Positions 28,618 to 38,111 of a stretch of DNA of 64,000 nt are shown piece by piece (position 1 is the stretch's first letter; every line of letters starts with the position of its first letter). The notes under the pieces are model-generated. The model ran no database searches. It had not been told where the DNA came from and worked only from the letters and a program-made list of their open reading frames with translations. This DNA is from an uncultured OM182 clade bacterium (lineage in GTDB: Bacteria; Pseudomonadota; Gammaproteobacteria; Pseudomonadales; Azotimanducaceae): assembly GCA_905182025.1 (NCBI GenBank), contig CAJJAA010000023.1, positions 1-64,000 of the forward strand. Reading direction: 5' to 3'. The position numbers were made by a program, and so were the translations under genes.

Positions 28618-29532
28618 CTACGAGCCGATGAGTTCGTTTGCGCCCTTGCCAATCATTTCCTGCGTTAATCGATCTGCCATCATTATCGCGTCACCTCTTG
28701 GGCTTTCACCGTTCAATTTAATCGTTCGCTCGCCTGAATTATCACTGACGTATGTGGAAAGTCTCATGTTCTCGCCGTTTAGCACAGCGAAAGCGGCTAT
28801 GGGTAAATTACATGTTGCTCCCAGACCACTCGAAACCCGACGCTCACACACCACCTCGTCAAAGGTTTGCTGGTGGTTAATTGCCTTGAGAAGGCCAATC
28901 ACGTCCTTATCGTCGCTGCGACACTCGATACCAACGGCACCCTGGCCGGCTGAGGGAATACTCACTAGCGGATCTATCCTCTCGGTGATACGTTCGCTCA
29001 AGCCAAGTCGAATCAATCCGGCCGTGGCGAGAATGATTGCATCGAAGTCACCGTTATCAAGTCGTTCGAGCCGCGTGCCTACATTACCGCGCAGTTCAAT
29101 ATAGTCCAGATCCGGCCTCTTATGCTTGAGTTGCAATCGTCTTCTAAGACTGGATGAACCGATTTTTGATCCGGCGGGAAGATCTGCAAGCGACGTGTAA
29201 TGATTACACACTAGCGCATCCCTAGGATCCTCACGCTGACAGATAGCCTCAATACTCAAGCCCGCTGGCAGTATAGAAGGGACATCTTTCATGGAATGAA
29301 CGGCTATATCCGCTCTGTTTTCAAGCAAAGCAACCTCAAGCTCTTTTACAAAAACACCTTTGCCGCCAATTTGACTGAGCGGTGAAACCTTGTTGCGATC
29401 ACCCTCGGTCGTCATACCGATGATTTCCACATCAATTTGTGGATGGGCAGCTTGCAGCGCGCTCTTGACATAATGTGCTTGCCACATCGCCAACTTACTT
29501 TCTCGGGTAGCTATCCTGATTCGACCTGTCAT
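28618..29532 (-). CDS. hemC: Porphobilinogen deaminase (hydroxymethylbilane synthase)
   Basis: Polymerises four porphobilinogens using a covalent dipyrromethane cofactor. Of 304 residues, the N-terminus IRIATRESKLAMWQAHYVKS, the DVPSILPAGL loop, the arginine-rich SSLRRRLQLKHKRPDL and the cofactor-binding cysteine in GLGATCNLPIAAFA (about residue 240) are all visible. First gene of the haem operon, with the algR-side terminator immediately upstream. Confidence 0.97.
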   Translation of the reverse strand: MTGRIRIATRESKLAMWQAHYVKSALQAAHPQIDVEIIGMTTEGDRNKVSPLSQIGGKGVFVKELEVALLENRADIAVHSMKDVPSILPAGLSIEAICQREDPRDALVCNHYTSLADLPAGSKIGSSSLRRRLQLKHKRPDLDYIELRGNVGTRLERLDNGDFDAIILATAGLIRLGLSERITERIDPLVSIPSAGQGAVGIECRSDDKDVIGLLKAINHQQTFDEVVCERRVSSGLGATCNLPIAAFAVLNGENMRLSTYVSDNSGERTIKLNGESPRGDAIMMADRLTQEMIGKGANELIGS

Positions 29533-29546
29533 TTTCTTCTACACAC

Positions 29547-29575
29547 AAAAAAAGCGGCATTATAGCCGCCTTTTT
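29547..29575 (-). terminator. Terminator after algR, with a TATAAT loop that may be the hemC -10
   Basis: On the minus strand a GGCGGC / GCCGC stem with the loop TATAAT is followed by seven T. It can end transcription from algR, while the loop sequence matches a perfect -10 box for hemC, whose start lies 15-30 bases further. No convincing -35 was found 16-18 bases upstream. Confidence 0.6.
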
Positions 29576-29682
29576 AAACTTAAGCCCGTCCACATAAATC
29601 ACACAGGGTTATTTCTACCGCGCTGTGTAATTGTCATTGTGAGCTCAACACCCGTTTAACTTACGCAGCCAAATCGCTTGCG

Positions 29683-30420
29683 CTACAGACTTTGAATGAG
29701 TCTTCGCAAACCGGAAACATGGCGCCTGCTGACATCTAACTTATCCTCAACACCTCGCATTCGAACACGATAGTGACCGCGCGTATCGCGCTCCAAACCA
29801 TCAAGATGGTCCATCAACACGAGCGCGTTACGGTGAATGCGGACAACTCGATCGCCGAATTCATCCTCTAAGTCCCGAAGCGTATCATCGATGAGCACTT
29901 CACCCCCTTCGTGGCGAACGGTGACATATTTGTGATCAGCCTGAAAAAATCTCACCTCCGAAAGCGGAATCAGTTCGATGCCGCGACGGGTCTTGGAGCT
30001 AATATGGGTTCTCGTGCGCTGCTTTGGCGATTCTTCACCACTAACCGCTAACGCTTGGAGTTTGTTGGTTCTGCCGATTTTACCCAAAGAGTCGTACAGC
30101 GCTTCGCGTCGTACCGGTTTTAGAAGATAGCCAGCGGCATTGGTATCAATTGCTTCGATCGCGTGCTCGCTAAATGCAGTGCAGTAAATAACAGCTGGCG
30201 GCGCTGATAACTCGGCTAATTGGTGCCCTGCATCAATTCCGTCTGTACCTGGCATGCGAATGTCTAACAGTACAATGTCAGGTTCTAAGTCTATCGACTT
30301 CTGAACGGCTTCATCTCCGGACGAGGCCTCCCCAACCACTTCATAAGCGTCCATTGTTCCGACCATGCGAACAATGCGCTCTCGTGCTAATTTCTCATCG
30401 TCAACCACGAGCACTCTCAT
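29683..30420 (-). CDS. algR: LytTR-family response regulator, AlgR-like
   Basis: A 245-residue two-component regulator. The receiver domain (residues 1-120) has MRVLVVDDEKLARERI, the phospho-acceptor aspartate in IVLLDIRMPG at about 54, and the conserved lysine in GYLLKPVRRE. The C-terminal LytTR DNA-binding domain begins near 145 (RRGIELIPLSEVRFFQADHK) and ends with RRHVSGLRRL. AlgR of P. aeruginosa, in the same gene order, controls alginate, type IV pili and rhamnolipids. ATG 30420 is preceded by AGAGGAACATCAA; an upstream open extension was rejected. Confidence 0.93.
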   Translation of the reverse strand: MRVLVVDDEKLARERIVRMVGTMDAYEVVGEASSGDEAVQKSIDLEPDIVLLDIRMPGTDGIDAGHQLAELSAPPAVIYCTAFSEHAIEAIDTNAAGYLLKPVRREALYDSLGKIGRTNKLQALAVSGEESPKQRTRTHISSKTRRGIELIPLSEVRFFQADHKYVTVRHEGGEVLIDDTLRDLEDEFGDRVVRIHRNALVLMDHLDGLERDTRGHYRVRMRGVEDKLDVSRRHVSGLRRLIQSL

Positions 30421-30623
30421 TTGATGTTCCTCTACATGTTTGAACGTTAAACTCCAACTCAGACAACTTTTTTGATGGTGTCCAAGCCACAACAATCCCA
30501 GTGGTGTTGAAATTACTCCCTTGCTGCAACAAAACTGCGACGCACCGCACAAAATTGAAGAGTAGTGTAAAAAAAACTCGCGCAAATGTGACCGGCGTCA
30601 CATTCCCAAGCCTTTAGGGTTAA

Positions 30624-31664
30624 TTACAGAGGATAGCTAATTGTTGTACAGAAACTGGTTTCGTCAGATTCAGTTACTAAACTCGCTTGTGCGCCATAAA
30701 TAGCTTCTAAACGGCTGCGGATATTGTCGAGCGCCATTTGATTGCCCGAACTATGAGTTTGGCCTAATGCAGCAACAGGGTTGGAGATAGATGCAATGAG
30801 GCAGTTAGCCTCTTCGCGAATTCGCACCAAGACTGTTCCACCGTTCGGTAAGGGCTGGATGCCATGGTAGATGGCATTTTCCAACAAAGGTTGCAGCGTT
30901 AGAAGGGGGATTCTAACGTTGTCTGGATCGACATCAACCTGCCAATCAACATCGAGACGATCGTCTAAACGCAAACCCTCAATATGGACGTATTTGTCGC
31001 ACAAACTCAGCTCCTCACTGAGCAGGACAGGTTTATCGGTTGAATCATTCAATGAGGCGCGAAATAGCATCGATAGATCCTCAACAACCTCCTCCGCCGT
31101 CTCCGGATCGATGCTAATGAGACTGGCGATTATATTCATAGAATTAAAGAGAAAATGAGGCCTTATTCTGGACTGTAAGGCCTGAATTCTGGAATTCAAT
31201 TCGGCCTGTTCCTGCCGCCTTAGCTGATGCTGTAAGAAGAAGTACCTAAAGGCGATACCGGTCATAACTGCGGCAACGATCAAGTTCCTACCGATATCAC
31301 CCAACTCGACAACGCCCCACCGCGCCAGCTCCTTGTTTGAAATCCATGTCGCAATCAAACTGAAGATCAGCGTTAGCGATAAGATCAGCACATACCCAGC
31401 TGTGGTCGCCATGGGTACGGAGAGCCTCATCAAAGTTGGACGGAAATTGCAGAGAACAGCCGTGGATGAAAGGACGGTCCACTGAATAAATAGGGATGTC
31501 AGCCCAAAGGATACCCAGCTGAAATCGATCAGACGTGATTGACTTAAGACCAGCACCAGCACGAGTAACTCCGTTACCAAGACCAGAAACAATATACTTT
31601 GCGCTTGGCACAAATCCGGTAGGAAAAAGTCTTCTTCAACGGATGATGCTTTCTCTGATCGCAA
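30624..31664 (-). CDS. algZ: LytS-type sensor histidine kinase, AlgZ/FimS-like
   Basis: A 346-residue membrane kinase partner of AlgR. Four hydrophobic helices fill the first 150 residues (SILFLVLVTELLVLVLVL, FVSLT-like region, GYVLILSLTLIFSLIATW). The His_kinase domain carries the phospho-histidine in RIRPHFLFNSMNIIASL near 178, then a C-terminal ATPase with PLLTLQPLLENAIYHGIQP (N box). The start is TTG at 31662-31664 with AAGGGA just before it. Gene order argH / algZ-algR-hemC is that of Pseudomonas. Confidence 0.93.
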   Translation of the reverse strand: MRSEKASSVEEDFFLPDLCQAQSILFLVLVTELLVLVLVLSQSRLIDFSWVSFGLTSLFIQWTVLSSTAVLCNFRPTLMRLSVPMATTAGYVLILSLTLIFSLIATWISNKELARWGVVELGDIGRNLIVAAVMTGIAFRYFFLQHQLRRQEQAELNSRIQALQSRIRPHFLFNSMNIIASLISIDPETAEEVVEDLSMLFRASLNDSTDKPVLLSEELSLCDKYVHIEGLRLDDRLDVDWQVDVDPDNVRIPLLTLQPLLENAIYHGIQPLPNGGTVLVRIREEANCLIASISNPVAALGQTHSSGNQMALDNIRSRLEAIYGAQASLVTESDETSFCTTISYPL

Positions 31665-32063
31665 TTCCCTTGCTGCCCCTTATGTTATTAGCGCTAACCG
31701 AATGCTAGCACAATTGCCTCTAGCAGCATCTGATCATAGTAAGCCTATTTCAAACAACCCGCGCGTAACAAGCAGCGCGACTAAGTCAGGCAGCTTGGGG
31801 CTCGCGAAAAAGGAACGATCCGTTATGAGGCCCGTTATTTGCCAACAACTCATTTACCCATTCACGCACCAAACTAAAAAATATCACCGTAGCAGCCGCG
31901 GTAACATGATGCTGTTATACTCTGTTCTCAGAATTTTCAACATGGTCAAAGTAACAATGATCTTAGAAGACAATGATCTTAGAAGACGGTGGCCTTAGAA
32001 AACGATGACCTTAGAATCTGCTAACTGCAGATAGCAGAACACTACTTTTGGATACTGATAAAG
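31665..32063. other. Divergent spacer algZ / argH
   Basis: About 400 bases holding the promoters of both sides. No protein gene is supported. The only notable structure is the 16-bp tandem repeat at its right end. Confidence 0.45.
31955..32018 (+). repeat. Four tandem 16-bp repeats before argH
   Basis: Units at 31955, 31971, 31987 and 32003. The first two are identical (CAATGATCTTAGAAGA); the third and fourth are diverged (CGGTGGCCTTAGAAAA, CGATGACCTTAGAATC) but keep the CTTAGAA core, so the core recurs every 16 bases. The block ends 45 bases before the argH ATG. Confidence 0.85.
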
Positions 32064-33464
32064 ATGAACGATACAGGTGACAAGAAACTCTGGGATGGTC
32101 GTTTTACTGAAGCAACCGATGCTTTCGTTGAGGAATTCACCGCCTCGATTAGCTTTGATCAAATTATGGCGCGGCACGACATCACAGGCTCAATCGCCCA
32201 TGCAACCATGCTCGAACAAGCAGGTGTGCTCACTAGCGACGAGGTTGCATTGATCGTATCAGGCTTGAAAGCTATTGAGACAGAGATCCTTGCGGGCGCT
32301 TTTGAATGGTCTGTAAGCCTCGAAGATGTGCATATGAACATAGAGAAAGCACTCACTGATCGCATCGGTGATGTTGGAAAAAAACTCCATACGGGACGTT
32401 CAAGGAACGATCAGGTTGCAACAGATATACGTTTGTACCTTCGCGAGCAGATTGATCAAATACTATCACTGTTAACGAAACTTCAAACCGGCTTGATTGG
32501 CCTCGCAGAGCAACAAGCTCATACCATCATGCCGGGATTTACACATCTGCAAGTTGCACAGCCCATTACTTTCGGACATCACCTGATGGCTTGGAACGAA
32601 ATGCTGGAGCGGGACATAGACCGTATGATCGATTGTCGCAAACGGGTTAACGTACTGCCACTCGGTGCTGCAGCATTGGCGGGTACAACATTTCCGATTC
32701 AGCGGGAACTAACGGCAGAGTTGCTTGGCTTCGATAGAGTCGCAGAAAACTCACTCGACGCCGTCAGTGATAGGGACTTTGCAATCGAATTTTGTTCCGC
32801 CGCGAGCATGTTAATGATGCACTATTCTCGATGGGCTGAAGAGCTAATTCTTTGGTCTTCCTCTCAGTTTGATTTCATCGAACTGCCGGATCGTTTCTGC
32901 ACGGGCTCTTCAATCATGCCGCAGAAGAAAAACCCCGATGTGCCGGAGCTGGTTCGAGGCAAATCGGCAAGAGTATTTGGCAGCTTGATTACACTGCTGA
33001 CGCTAATGAAATCTCAACCCTTGGCATACAACAAAGATAATCAGGAAGATAAGGAGCCCTTGTTCGATGTCGTGGACACATTAATTGGCTCTAGTCGCGC
33101 CTTCGCAGACATGATTCCTGCCATTGAAGCAAAGCCCGAGAATATGCGCAATGCGGCAATGAAAGGCTACGCGACGGCAACCGATTTGGCAGATTACCTT
33201 GTCAAACGCGGCCTGCCCTTTCGAGATGCCCACGATGTCGTCGGTAAATTGGTAGGCATGGCCATCTCTATTGAAAAGGATCTGTCGGAGCTGAGCTTGG
33301 AGCAACTTCGCGGTGGCTCCGAGCTCATTGAAGAAGATATTTACGAAGTGCTAACCCTTGAAGGTTCCGTCGCAGCCAGAAACCATATTGGCGGCACAAA
33401 TCCGGACCAAGTTCTAGCCGCTATCGCGCGTGCGAGAATTCGTATTGAAGAACGACAACATTAA
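32064..33464 (+). CDS. argH: Argininosuccinate lyase
   Basis: Last step of arginine synthesis, releasing fumarate from argininosuccinate. The 466-residue protein has the start [20 protein letters not shown], the substrate segment [14 protein letters not shown], the catalytic histidine in [11 protein letters not shown] near 160, and the superfamily signature [15 protein letters not shown] near 283. ATG 32064 is the natural start for the family. Confidence 0.98.
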   Translation: MNDTGDKKLWDGRFTEATDAFVEEFTASISFDQIMARHDITGSIAHATMLEQAGVLTSDEVALIVSGLKAIETEILAGAFEWSVSLEDVHMNIEKALTDRIGDVGKKLHTGRSRNDQVATDIRLYLREQIDQILSLLTKLQTGLIGLAEQQAHTIMPGFTHLQVAQPITFGHHLMAWNEMLERDIDRMIDCRKRVNVLPLGAAALAGTTFPIQRELTAELLGFDRVAENSLDAVSDRDFAIEFCSAASMLMMHYSRWAEELILWSSSQFDFIELPDRFCTGSSIMPQKKNPDVPELVRGKSARVFGSLITLLTLMKSQPLAYNKDNQEDKEPLFDVVDTLIGSSRAFADMIPAIEAKPENMRNAAMKGYATATDLADYLVKRGLPFRDAHDVVGKLVGMAISIEKDLSELSLEQLRGGSELIEEDIYEVLTLEGSVAARNHIGGTNPDQVLAAIARARIRIEERQH

Positions 33465-33526
33465 TCGTCAGCTGAGCCTATAAGCTCTATATGCGCTCAC
33501 TCAGGTACGGCAAAGACCGAGACTAG

Positions 33527-33859
33527 TCAGTCTTGCAGTAACGACACTGTCAGACCTATCTGCTCAGTAAATACGCGCCCCAACAGGGCAGATAATGTTT
33601 CAGATGTCGTTTCGCAAAACCAATCACCGTTGGTAAACGTGCAGTGGAAACCGCCAGATCGAGCAGCTATCCAAATTTCATGATTTGAGATTTGTCGGCT
33701 TAAGACAATCGTTGACCCATTGCCCATAACAACCGTCAGCAACCCACCGGAAGTGTCGATATCAAGATCAATATCGTGCTCTTCAGCGAGCACATCAAGC
33801 TCGTCCTCAAGCTGAATAACGAGTTCATCCGCTATTTTTGAAAATTCCGAATCTTGCAC
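33527..33859 (-). CDS. cyaY: Frataxin-like iron donor protein CyaY
   Basis: A 110-residue acidic protein of the frataxin family, which binds iron and tunes iron-sulfur cluster assembly at IscS. The acidic first helix (ADELVIQLEDELDVLAEEHD) and the strands DIDTSGGLLTVVMGNG and EIWIAARSGGFHC are diagnostic. Divergent from lptM, as in Pseudomonas. Confidence 0.93.
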   Translation of the reverse strand: MQDSEFSKIADELVIQLEDELDVLAEEHDIDLDIDTSGGLLTVVMGNGSTIVLSRQISNHEIWIAARSGGFHCTFTNGDWFCETTSETLSALLGRVFTEQIGLTVSLLQD

Positions 33860-33978
33860 CTATTTACTCCCTGACAACTGGGTAACCGATATACCGATGC
33901 AGCAAACCTGCATGCGATAGGCTTCCCCGCCAATAATACAGCGAGTATACTGGCCAGCTTAATCAAAGGGTCAGAAAA

Positions 33979-34182
33979 ATGCGCTTGTTCGCACTCACAT
34001 TTCTCATATTGCTGCTTTCGTCCTGCGGGCAGAAGGGTCCTTTGTACCTACCTGAAGCAAAAACCGAAGCCGTGTCTGAGGCCGCCAATGAAGCACCGAC
34101 GGCGAGCGAAGCGGCCGCTGTGCAGCAAAAGGCCACAAATAGCCCGTCGAAAAGATCGACAGACCTCTCGCCACAAAAATAG
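33979..34182 (+). CDS. lptM: LPS-assembly-associated lipoprotein LptM (YifL)
   Basis: A 67-residue lipoprotein. MRLFALTFLILLLSSCGQKG contains the lipobox LSSC with cysteine at 16, then GPLYLP, the hallmark of the family, and a low-complexity Ala/Glu/Ser tail. LptM stabilises the LptD-LptE outer-membrane translocon. AGGG lies eight bases before the ATG. It begins the lptM-lysA-dapF-DUF484-xerC-HAD run. Confidence 0.9.
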   Translation: MRLFALTFLILLLSSCGQKGPLYLPEAKTEAVSEAANEAPTASEAAAVQQKATNSPSKRSTDLSPQK

Positions 34183-34191
34183 ACGACTAAT

Positions 34192-35451
34192 ATGAACTAC
34201 TTCGAAAATCGCGATGGCGACTTGCATGCCGAGAATGTCTCTCTTTCAGAGATAGCCAACACGTGTGGCACCCCAACCTTTGTCTACTCCAAAGCAGCCA
34301 TTGTTGATGCTTATACACAATTTGACGCAGCCTTCTCGCGCCACGAACATCGGATTTGTTATGCCGTAAAGGCAAATTCAAATCTTGCAGTATTAGGTTT
34401 ACTCGCCGCATTAGGCGCTAGCTTCGATATTGTATCCGGCGGAGAATTACAGCGCGTTTTGCGAGCTGGCGGCCGAGCCAATCGAATTGTTTTCTCTGGT
34501 GTAGGAAAACAGGCATGGGAGCTTCGTGAAGCACTTACCGCTGGCATCTCATGCTTCAACGTTGAATCTGAATTCGAGTTGGAACAACTCCAAAATATCG
34601 CTCAAGACATGGATAAGCACGCACCGATCTCGATACGGGTAAACCCCGATGTCGATGCTGGCACTCACCCTTATATTTCGACCGGCCTCAAGGAAAACAA
34701 ATTTGGCGTTTCAACAAGCGCGGCGTTAGCGCTTTACGCGCGGGCCAGCAAAATGTCTCATATTTCCGTTGTTGGTATCGATTGCCATATCGGCTCGCAA
34801 ATTACAGAGCTGGCGCCGTTTCTTGAAGCAATGACCAAGGTTATTGAGCTCGTTGATTGCCTAGAAGCAGATGGTATTGCGCTCAAACACATAGACCTTG
34901 GTGGCGGTATCGGCGTCCGCTATAAAGACGAAGAACCAATTAACCTCGATGCTTTCGCTGCTTCTGTCCTGCGGCTGTTAGGGCATCGTAAGCAAACACT
35001 CCTGTTCGAGCCAGGTCGCTATATCGTCGCCAACGCGGGTGTACTGCTGTCGACCGTGATCGGCACAAAAAATAATGAAGGAAAAGACTTCGCAATTATT
35101 GATGCCGCCATGAACGACCTGATAAGGCCAGCCTTATACCAATCATGGCAAAAAGTTGAACTGCTAAAACCTTCTATTGGAACAAGGCGTAGCTATGATC
35201 TGGTAGGTCCTGTCTGTGAGACAGGCGATTTCTTGGCGAAAGATCGTGAATTAGCACTCACTCAAGGAGATCAGGTCGCGATTCATTCTTCAGGTGCATA
35301 CGGCTTTGTCATGAGTTCAAACTACAATAGTCGTAATCGAGCAGCCGAAATTATGGTAGATGGATCCGACTTTCATGTTGTTAGAGCAAGAGAAACCATA
35401 GAGGATCAGCTTAGATTGGAAAGTCTTCTACCGAGCGGAACCTCTCGATAG
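34192..35451 (+). CDS. lysA: Diaminopimelate decarboxylase
   Basis: PLP enzyme making lysine from meso-diaminopimelate. Of 419 residues, the Schiff-base lysine is in CYAVKANSNL near 61, followed by FDIVSGGELQRVLRAG, DCHIGSQ near 200, the phosphate loop DLGGGIGVRY near 238, EPGRY near 279 and the dimer-site cysteine in GPVCETGDFL near 343. Nine bases after lptM. Confidence 0.97.
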   Translation: MNYFENRDGDLHAENVSLSEIANTCGTPTFVYSKAAIVDAYTQFDAAFSRHEHRICYAVKANSNLAVLGLLAALGASFDIVSGGELQRVLRAGGRANRIVFSGVGKQAWELREALTAGISCFNVESEFELEQLQNIAQDMDKHAPISIRVNPDVDAGTHPYISTGLKENKFGVSTSAALALYARASKMSHISVVGIDCHIGSQITELAPFLEAMTKVIELVDCLEADGIALKHIDLGGGIGVRYKDEEPINLDAFAASVLRLLGHRKQTLLFEPGRYIVANAGVLLSTVIGTKNNEGKDFAIIDAAMNDLIRPALYQSWQKVELLKPSIGTRRSYDLVGPVCETGDFLAKDRELALTQGDQVAIHSSGAYGFVMSSNYNSRNRAAEIMVDGSDFHVVRARETIEDQLRLESLLPSGTSR

Positions 35452-35522
35452 CAATCAGATTATTGCGACTTACTCAGGGTAGTAGTTGCAATAGCTCAAC
35501 GTAAAGGTAATCTAATAGCATT

Positions 35523-36371
35523 ATGTTACTCCGATTTACAAAGATGCACGGCCTAGGCAACGATTTCGTGCTTCTGGACCTTATCAGTCAAGACTTAACT
35601 ATTCGCAAGGATCACATCCGAACCCTTGCGGATCGTCGATTGGGCGTCGGTTTTGATCAATTGTTGATTGTAGAACCGCCCACCATTCCTGAGGCTGACT
35701 TCAAGTACACAATATTCAATGCAGACGGCACAGAAGCCGAACAATGCGGCAACGGCGCACGATGTTTTTTACGTTTTGTCAGAGACCGAGGTTTAACGAC
35801 GAAAACAACCATCGTTTTAGAAACGAATACGGGTGTGATCTCCTGTCATCTTGAAAAGGATGGCAATATCACCATCGACATGGGTGCGCCGATTTTACAG
35901 CCTGCATGCATTCCATTCATTGCAGACAGCTCCAGAATTCTCTATCCGATAAGCGTTCACCCACCTCTTTGTACTGCAGCTGAAGAGCTCTCTATCTCGG
36001 TTATCAGCATGGGTAATCCACATGCGGTAATACTTGTAGACGATATCGACACCGCGCCTGTTGCGAAACTCGGTCCACTCATCGAGAACCACGAGAAATT
36101 CCCTGCCAGAGTTAATGTCGGCTTTATGCAGGTCGTTTCCAGAACCCATCTCAGACTTAGGGTCTTCGAGCGCGGCGTTGGCGAAACTCTCGCCTGTGGT
36201 ACGGGCGCCTGTGCCGCTATGGTCGCGGGCAGGCTGCAGGGTTTACTGGATGAAAATGTAACGGTTACACTGCCTGGGGGCGATCTTGAGATAAGTTGGC
36301 ATGGCGATAAAACAACAGTGAAAATGACCGGCCCCGCCTGCAGAGTCTACGAAGGACGTCTTCATCTATAA
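35523..36371 (+). CDS. dapF: Diaminopimelate epimerase
   Basis: Cofactor-independent epimerase turning LL- into meso-diaminopimelate for peptidoglycan and lysine. The 282-residue protein starts [19 protein letters not shown] and has both catalytic cysteines: [11 protein letters not shown] near 76 and ACGTGACAA near 222. [12 protein letters not shown] is also conserved. It forms a pathway pair with lysA. Confidence 0.97.
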   Translation: MLLRFTKMHGLGNDFVLLDLISQDLTIRKDHIRTLADRRLGVGFDQLLIVEPPTIPEADFKYTIFNADGTEAEQCGNGARCFLRFVRDRGLTTKTTIVLETNTGVISCHLEKDGNITIDMGAPILQPACIPFIADSSRILYPISVHPPLCTAAEELSISVISMGNPHAVILVDDIDTAPVAKLGPLIENHEKFPARVNVGFMQVVSRTHLRLRVFERGVGETLACGTGACAAMVAGRLQGLLDENVTVTLPGGDLEISWHGDKTTVKMTGPACRVYEGRLHL

Positions 36372-36416
36372 CAAAGGTATCTAGAAAAGAGCCTGCAACA
36401 ACGAGATCAAACACCA

Positions 36417-37124
36417 ATGGCAATAACATCAAACAAGAAAGCCGCAGCACTGGATCCTTCTCAGGTTGCAGACTTTCTCTCCAACAACCCTGAATTTTTT
36501 GAGGATCGTGATGCGTTATTACTTAGCATGTCGTTACCGCATCAGCAGGGTGGCGCTGTATCTTTGGTCGAGAAACAAGTTGCACTACTAAGAGAACGTA
36601 ACCTTGAGACGAAAAAACGGCTAGACGAATTCGTCCGGGCAGCAAAAGATAACGACGCAATTTTCGTTCGATGTCAGCGTCTTATCCTATCGCTGCTGGA
36701 CGCTAAAACGGCGGATGAATTTTTCAAAGCACTAGAGAATAGCTTTCAGAATGATTTCAAATGCAGCGCATATAGTTTGATTGCGTTTGATAATAAAGCG
36801 AAACAGCTCAATCATTTTACGTCTGTCCTGCCTGAATCTTCAGCACGCGAATATGTCTCGGCACTGATGAAAAGCTCTAAACCAACCCTCGGCCCACTGC
36901 GGCCAACCGAACAAGACTTTTTGTTTCGACATCAAAGTGAGAAAGTGAAATCTGCAGCCGTAATATCAATTCTACGCGATCGAGAGCCAATCGCGTTGCT
37001 CGCGATTGGCAGTCAAGACCCAGGCTATTTCCAGCATAATATGGGCACCTTATTCATTGGCTTCATCGCTGATTGCCTATCAAAGCTACTGCCAGAATAC
37101 GTCGACCTAAAACCCAAGGTTTAG
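36417..37124 (+). CDS. DUF484 family protein (YigA-like)
   Basis: A 235-residue cytosolic protein of DUF484, distantly GAF-like, always found between dapF and xerC in gammaproteobacteria. The N-terminal block VADFLSNNPEFFEDRDALLL and the segment GAVSLVEKQVALLRERN are the family marks; a helical linker and a GAF-like C-terminal half (SLIAFDNKAK, PIALLAIGSQDPGYF) follow. Function not established; the position suggests a link to xerC. Confidence 0.88.
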   Translation: MAITSNKKAAALDPSQVADFLSNNPEFFEDRDALLLSMSLPHQQGGAVSLVEKQVALLRERNLETKKRLDEFVRAAKDNDAIFVRCQRLILSLLDAKTADEFFKALENSFQNDFKCSAYSLIAFDNKAKQLNHFTSVLPESSAREYVSALMKSSKPTLGPLRPTEQDFLFRHQSEKVKSAAVISILRDREPIALLAIGSQDPGYFQHNMGTLFIGFIADCLSKLLPEYVDLKPKV

Positions 37125-37151
37125 CGGTACGGTAATGATGAGCCCGAGACG

Positions 37152-38111
37152 ATGAGTTCAATTAGCCAAGAAAAACTGATCAACGATTTTTTGGCGCATT
37201 TAAAAAATGAGAAAGGACTCGCTCAAAATACCACCGAGAATTACCAACGCGATCTAAAACAGTTACTTACCTTCGCAACTGAACAAGATATTGGCGAGTG
37301 GAATAAGCTCGCCGATCATCATCTTCGCTTCTATGTCGCCCAAAATCATCGCCGAGGCTTATCTGGAAAAAGCCAACAAAGAAAATTGTCTACAGTTCGC
37401 ACCTTCTTTCACTACCTCATTCGAGAGGGACATGCGAAAGCGAACCCAGCCATTGGTCTCGCTGCGCCAAAAACAGCAAAAAGATTGCCGCGAACCCTTG
37501 ATACTGATCAGATGTCACAGCTACTCGATCAGCGTTCGGCTTCAAGTGCACCATCGAGCCAATGGCATACAACACGCGACCAGGCCATGCTTGAGTTGTT
37601 GTATTCCTCCGGGTTGCGGCTTAGTGAAATAGTTGGTTCAAATATACCAAGCATTGATTGGGACGACGCAACAATCAGAGTTATTGGAAAGGGCAATAAG
37701 GAAAGAGTCATTCCTGTTGGTAGTATGGCGCTAAAAGCTATTAAGCGATGGTTATCTGTTCGAGATCAGCTGCCGTTAAAGAAACAAGTTATCTCGTGCC
37801 CGCAAGCCTTATTCTTAAGTGAAAGAGGCGACCGACTCAGTGCTCGTTCGGTTCAAACGCGACTAACACAGTGGGCTAGATCGAAAGGGCTGCCGGGCAA
37901 ACTGCATCCCCACATGCTCAGACATTCATTTGCCAGTCATCTGCTTGAATCTAGCCAAGACCTTCGTGCGGTGCAAGAGCTACTAGGTCACGCCGATATA
38001 TCGACGACGCAAATTTATACTCACCTCGACTTCCAACATCTGGCACAGGTCTATGACAAGGCTCATCCTAGAGCCCATAAAAGTAAAAACGAGGGAGACG
38101 CAAACAAATGA
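37152..38111 (+). CDS. xerC: Site-specific tyrosine recombinase XerC
   Basis: With XerD, resolves chromosome dimers at dif. The 319 residues hold an N-terminal core-binding SAM-like domain (LAQNTTENYQRDLKQLLTF) and a catalytic domain with the nucleophile set: Arg in SSGLRLSE (152-159), Lys in GKGNKERVIPV, HPHMLRHSFASHLLES near 250, His in LLGHADISTTQ and Tyr in IYTHLD near 288. A chromosomal gene in its usual operon, not an integrase of a mobile element. Confidence 0.96.
   Translation: MSSISQEKLINDFLAHLKNEKGLAQNTTENYQRDLKQLLTFATEQDIGEWNKLADHHLRFYVAQNHRRGLSGKSQQRKLSTVRTFFHYLIREGHAKANPAIGLAAPKTAKRLPRTLDTDQMSQLLDQRSASSAPSSQWHTTRDQAMLELLYSSGLRLSEIVGSNIPSIDWDDATIRVIGKGNKERVIPVGSMALKAIKRWLSVRDQLPLKKQVISCPQALFLSERGDRLSARSVQTRLTQWARSKGLPGKLHPHMLRHSFASHLLESSQDLRAVQELLGHADISTTQIYTHLDFQHLAQVYDKAHPRAHKSKNEGDANK

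Noticed and set aside
37152-38111. Integrase of a mobile element
   Set aside because: Sequence and gene order (dapF-DUF484-xerC-HAD) identify chromosomal xerC; no att repeats or cargo nearby.
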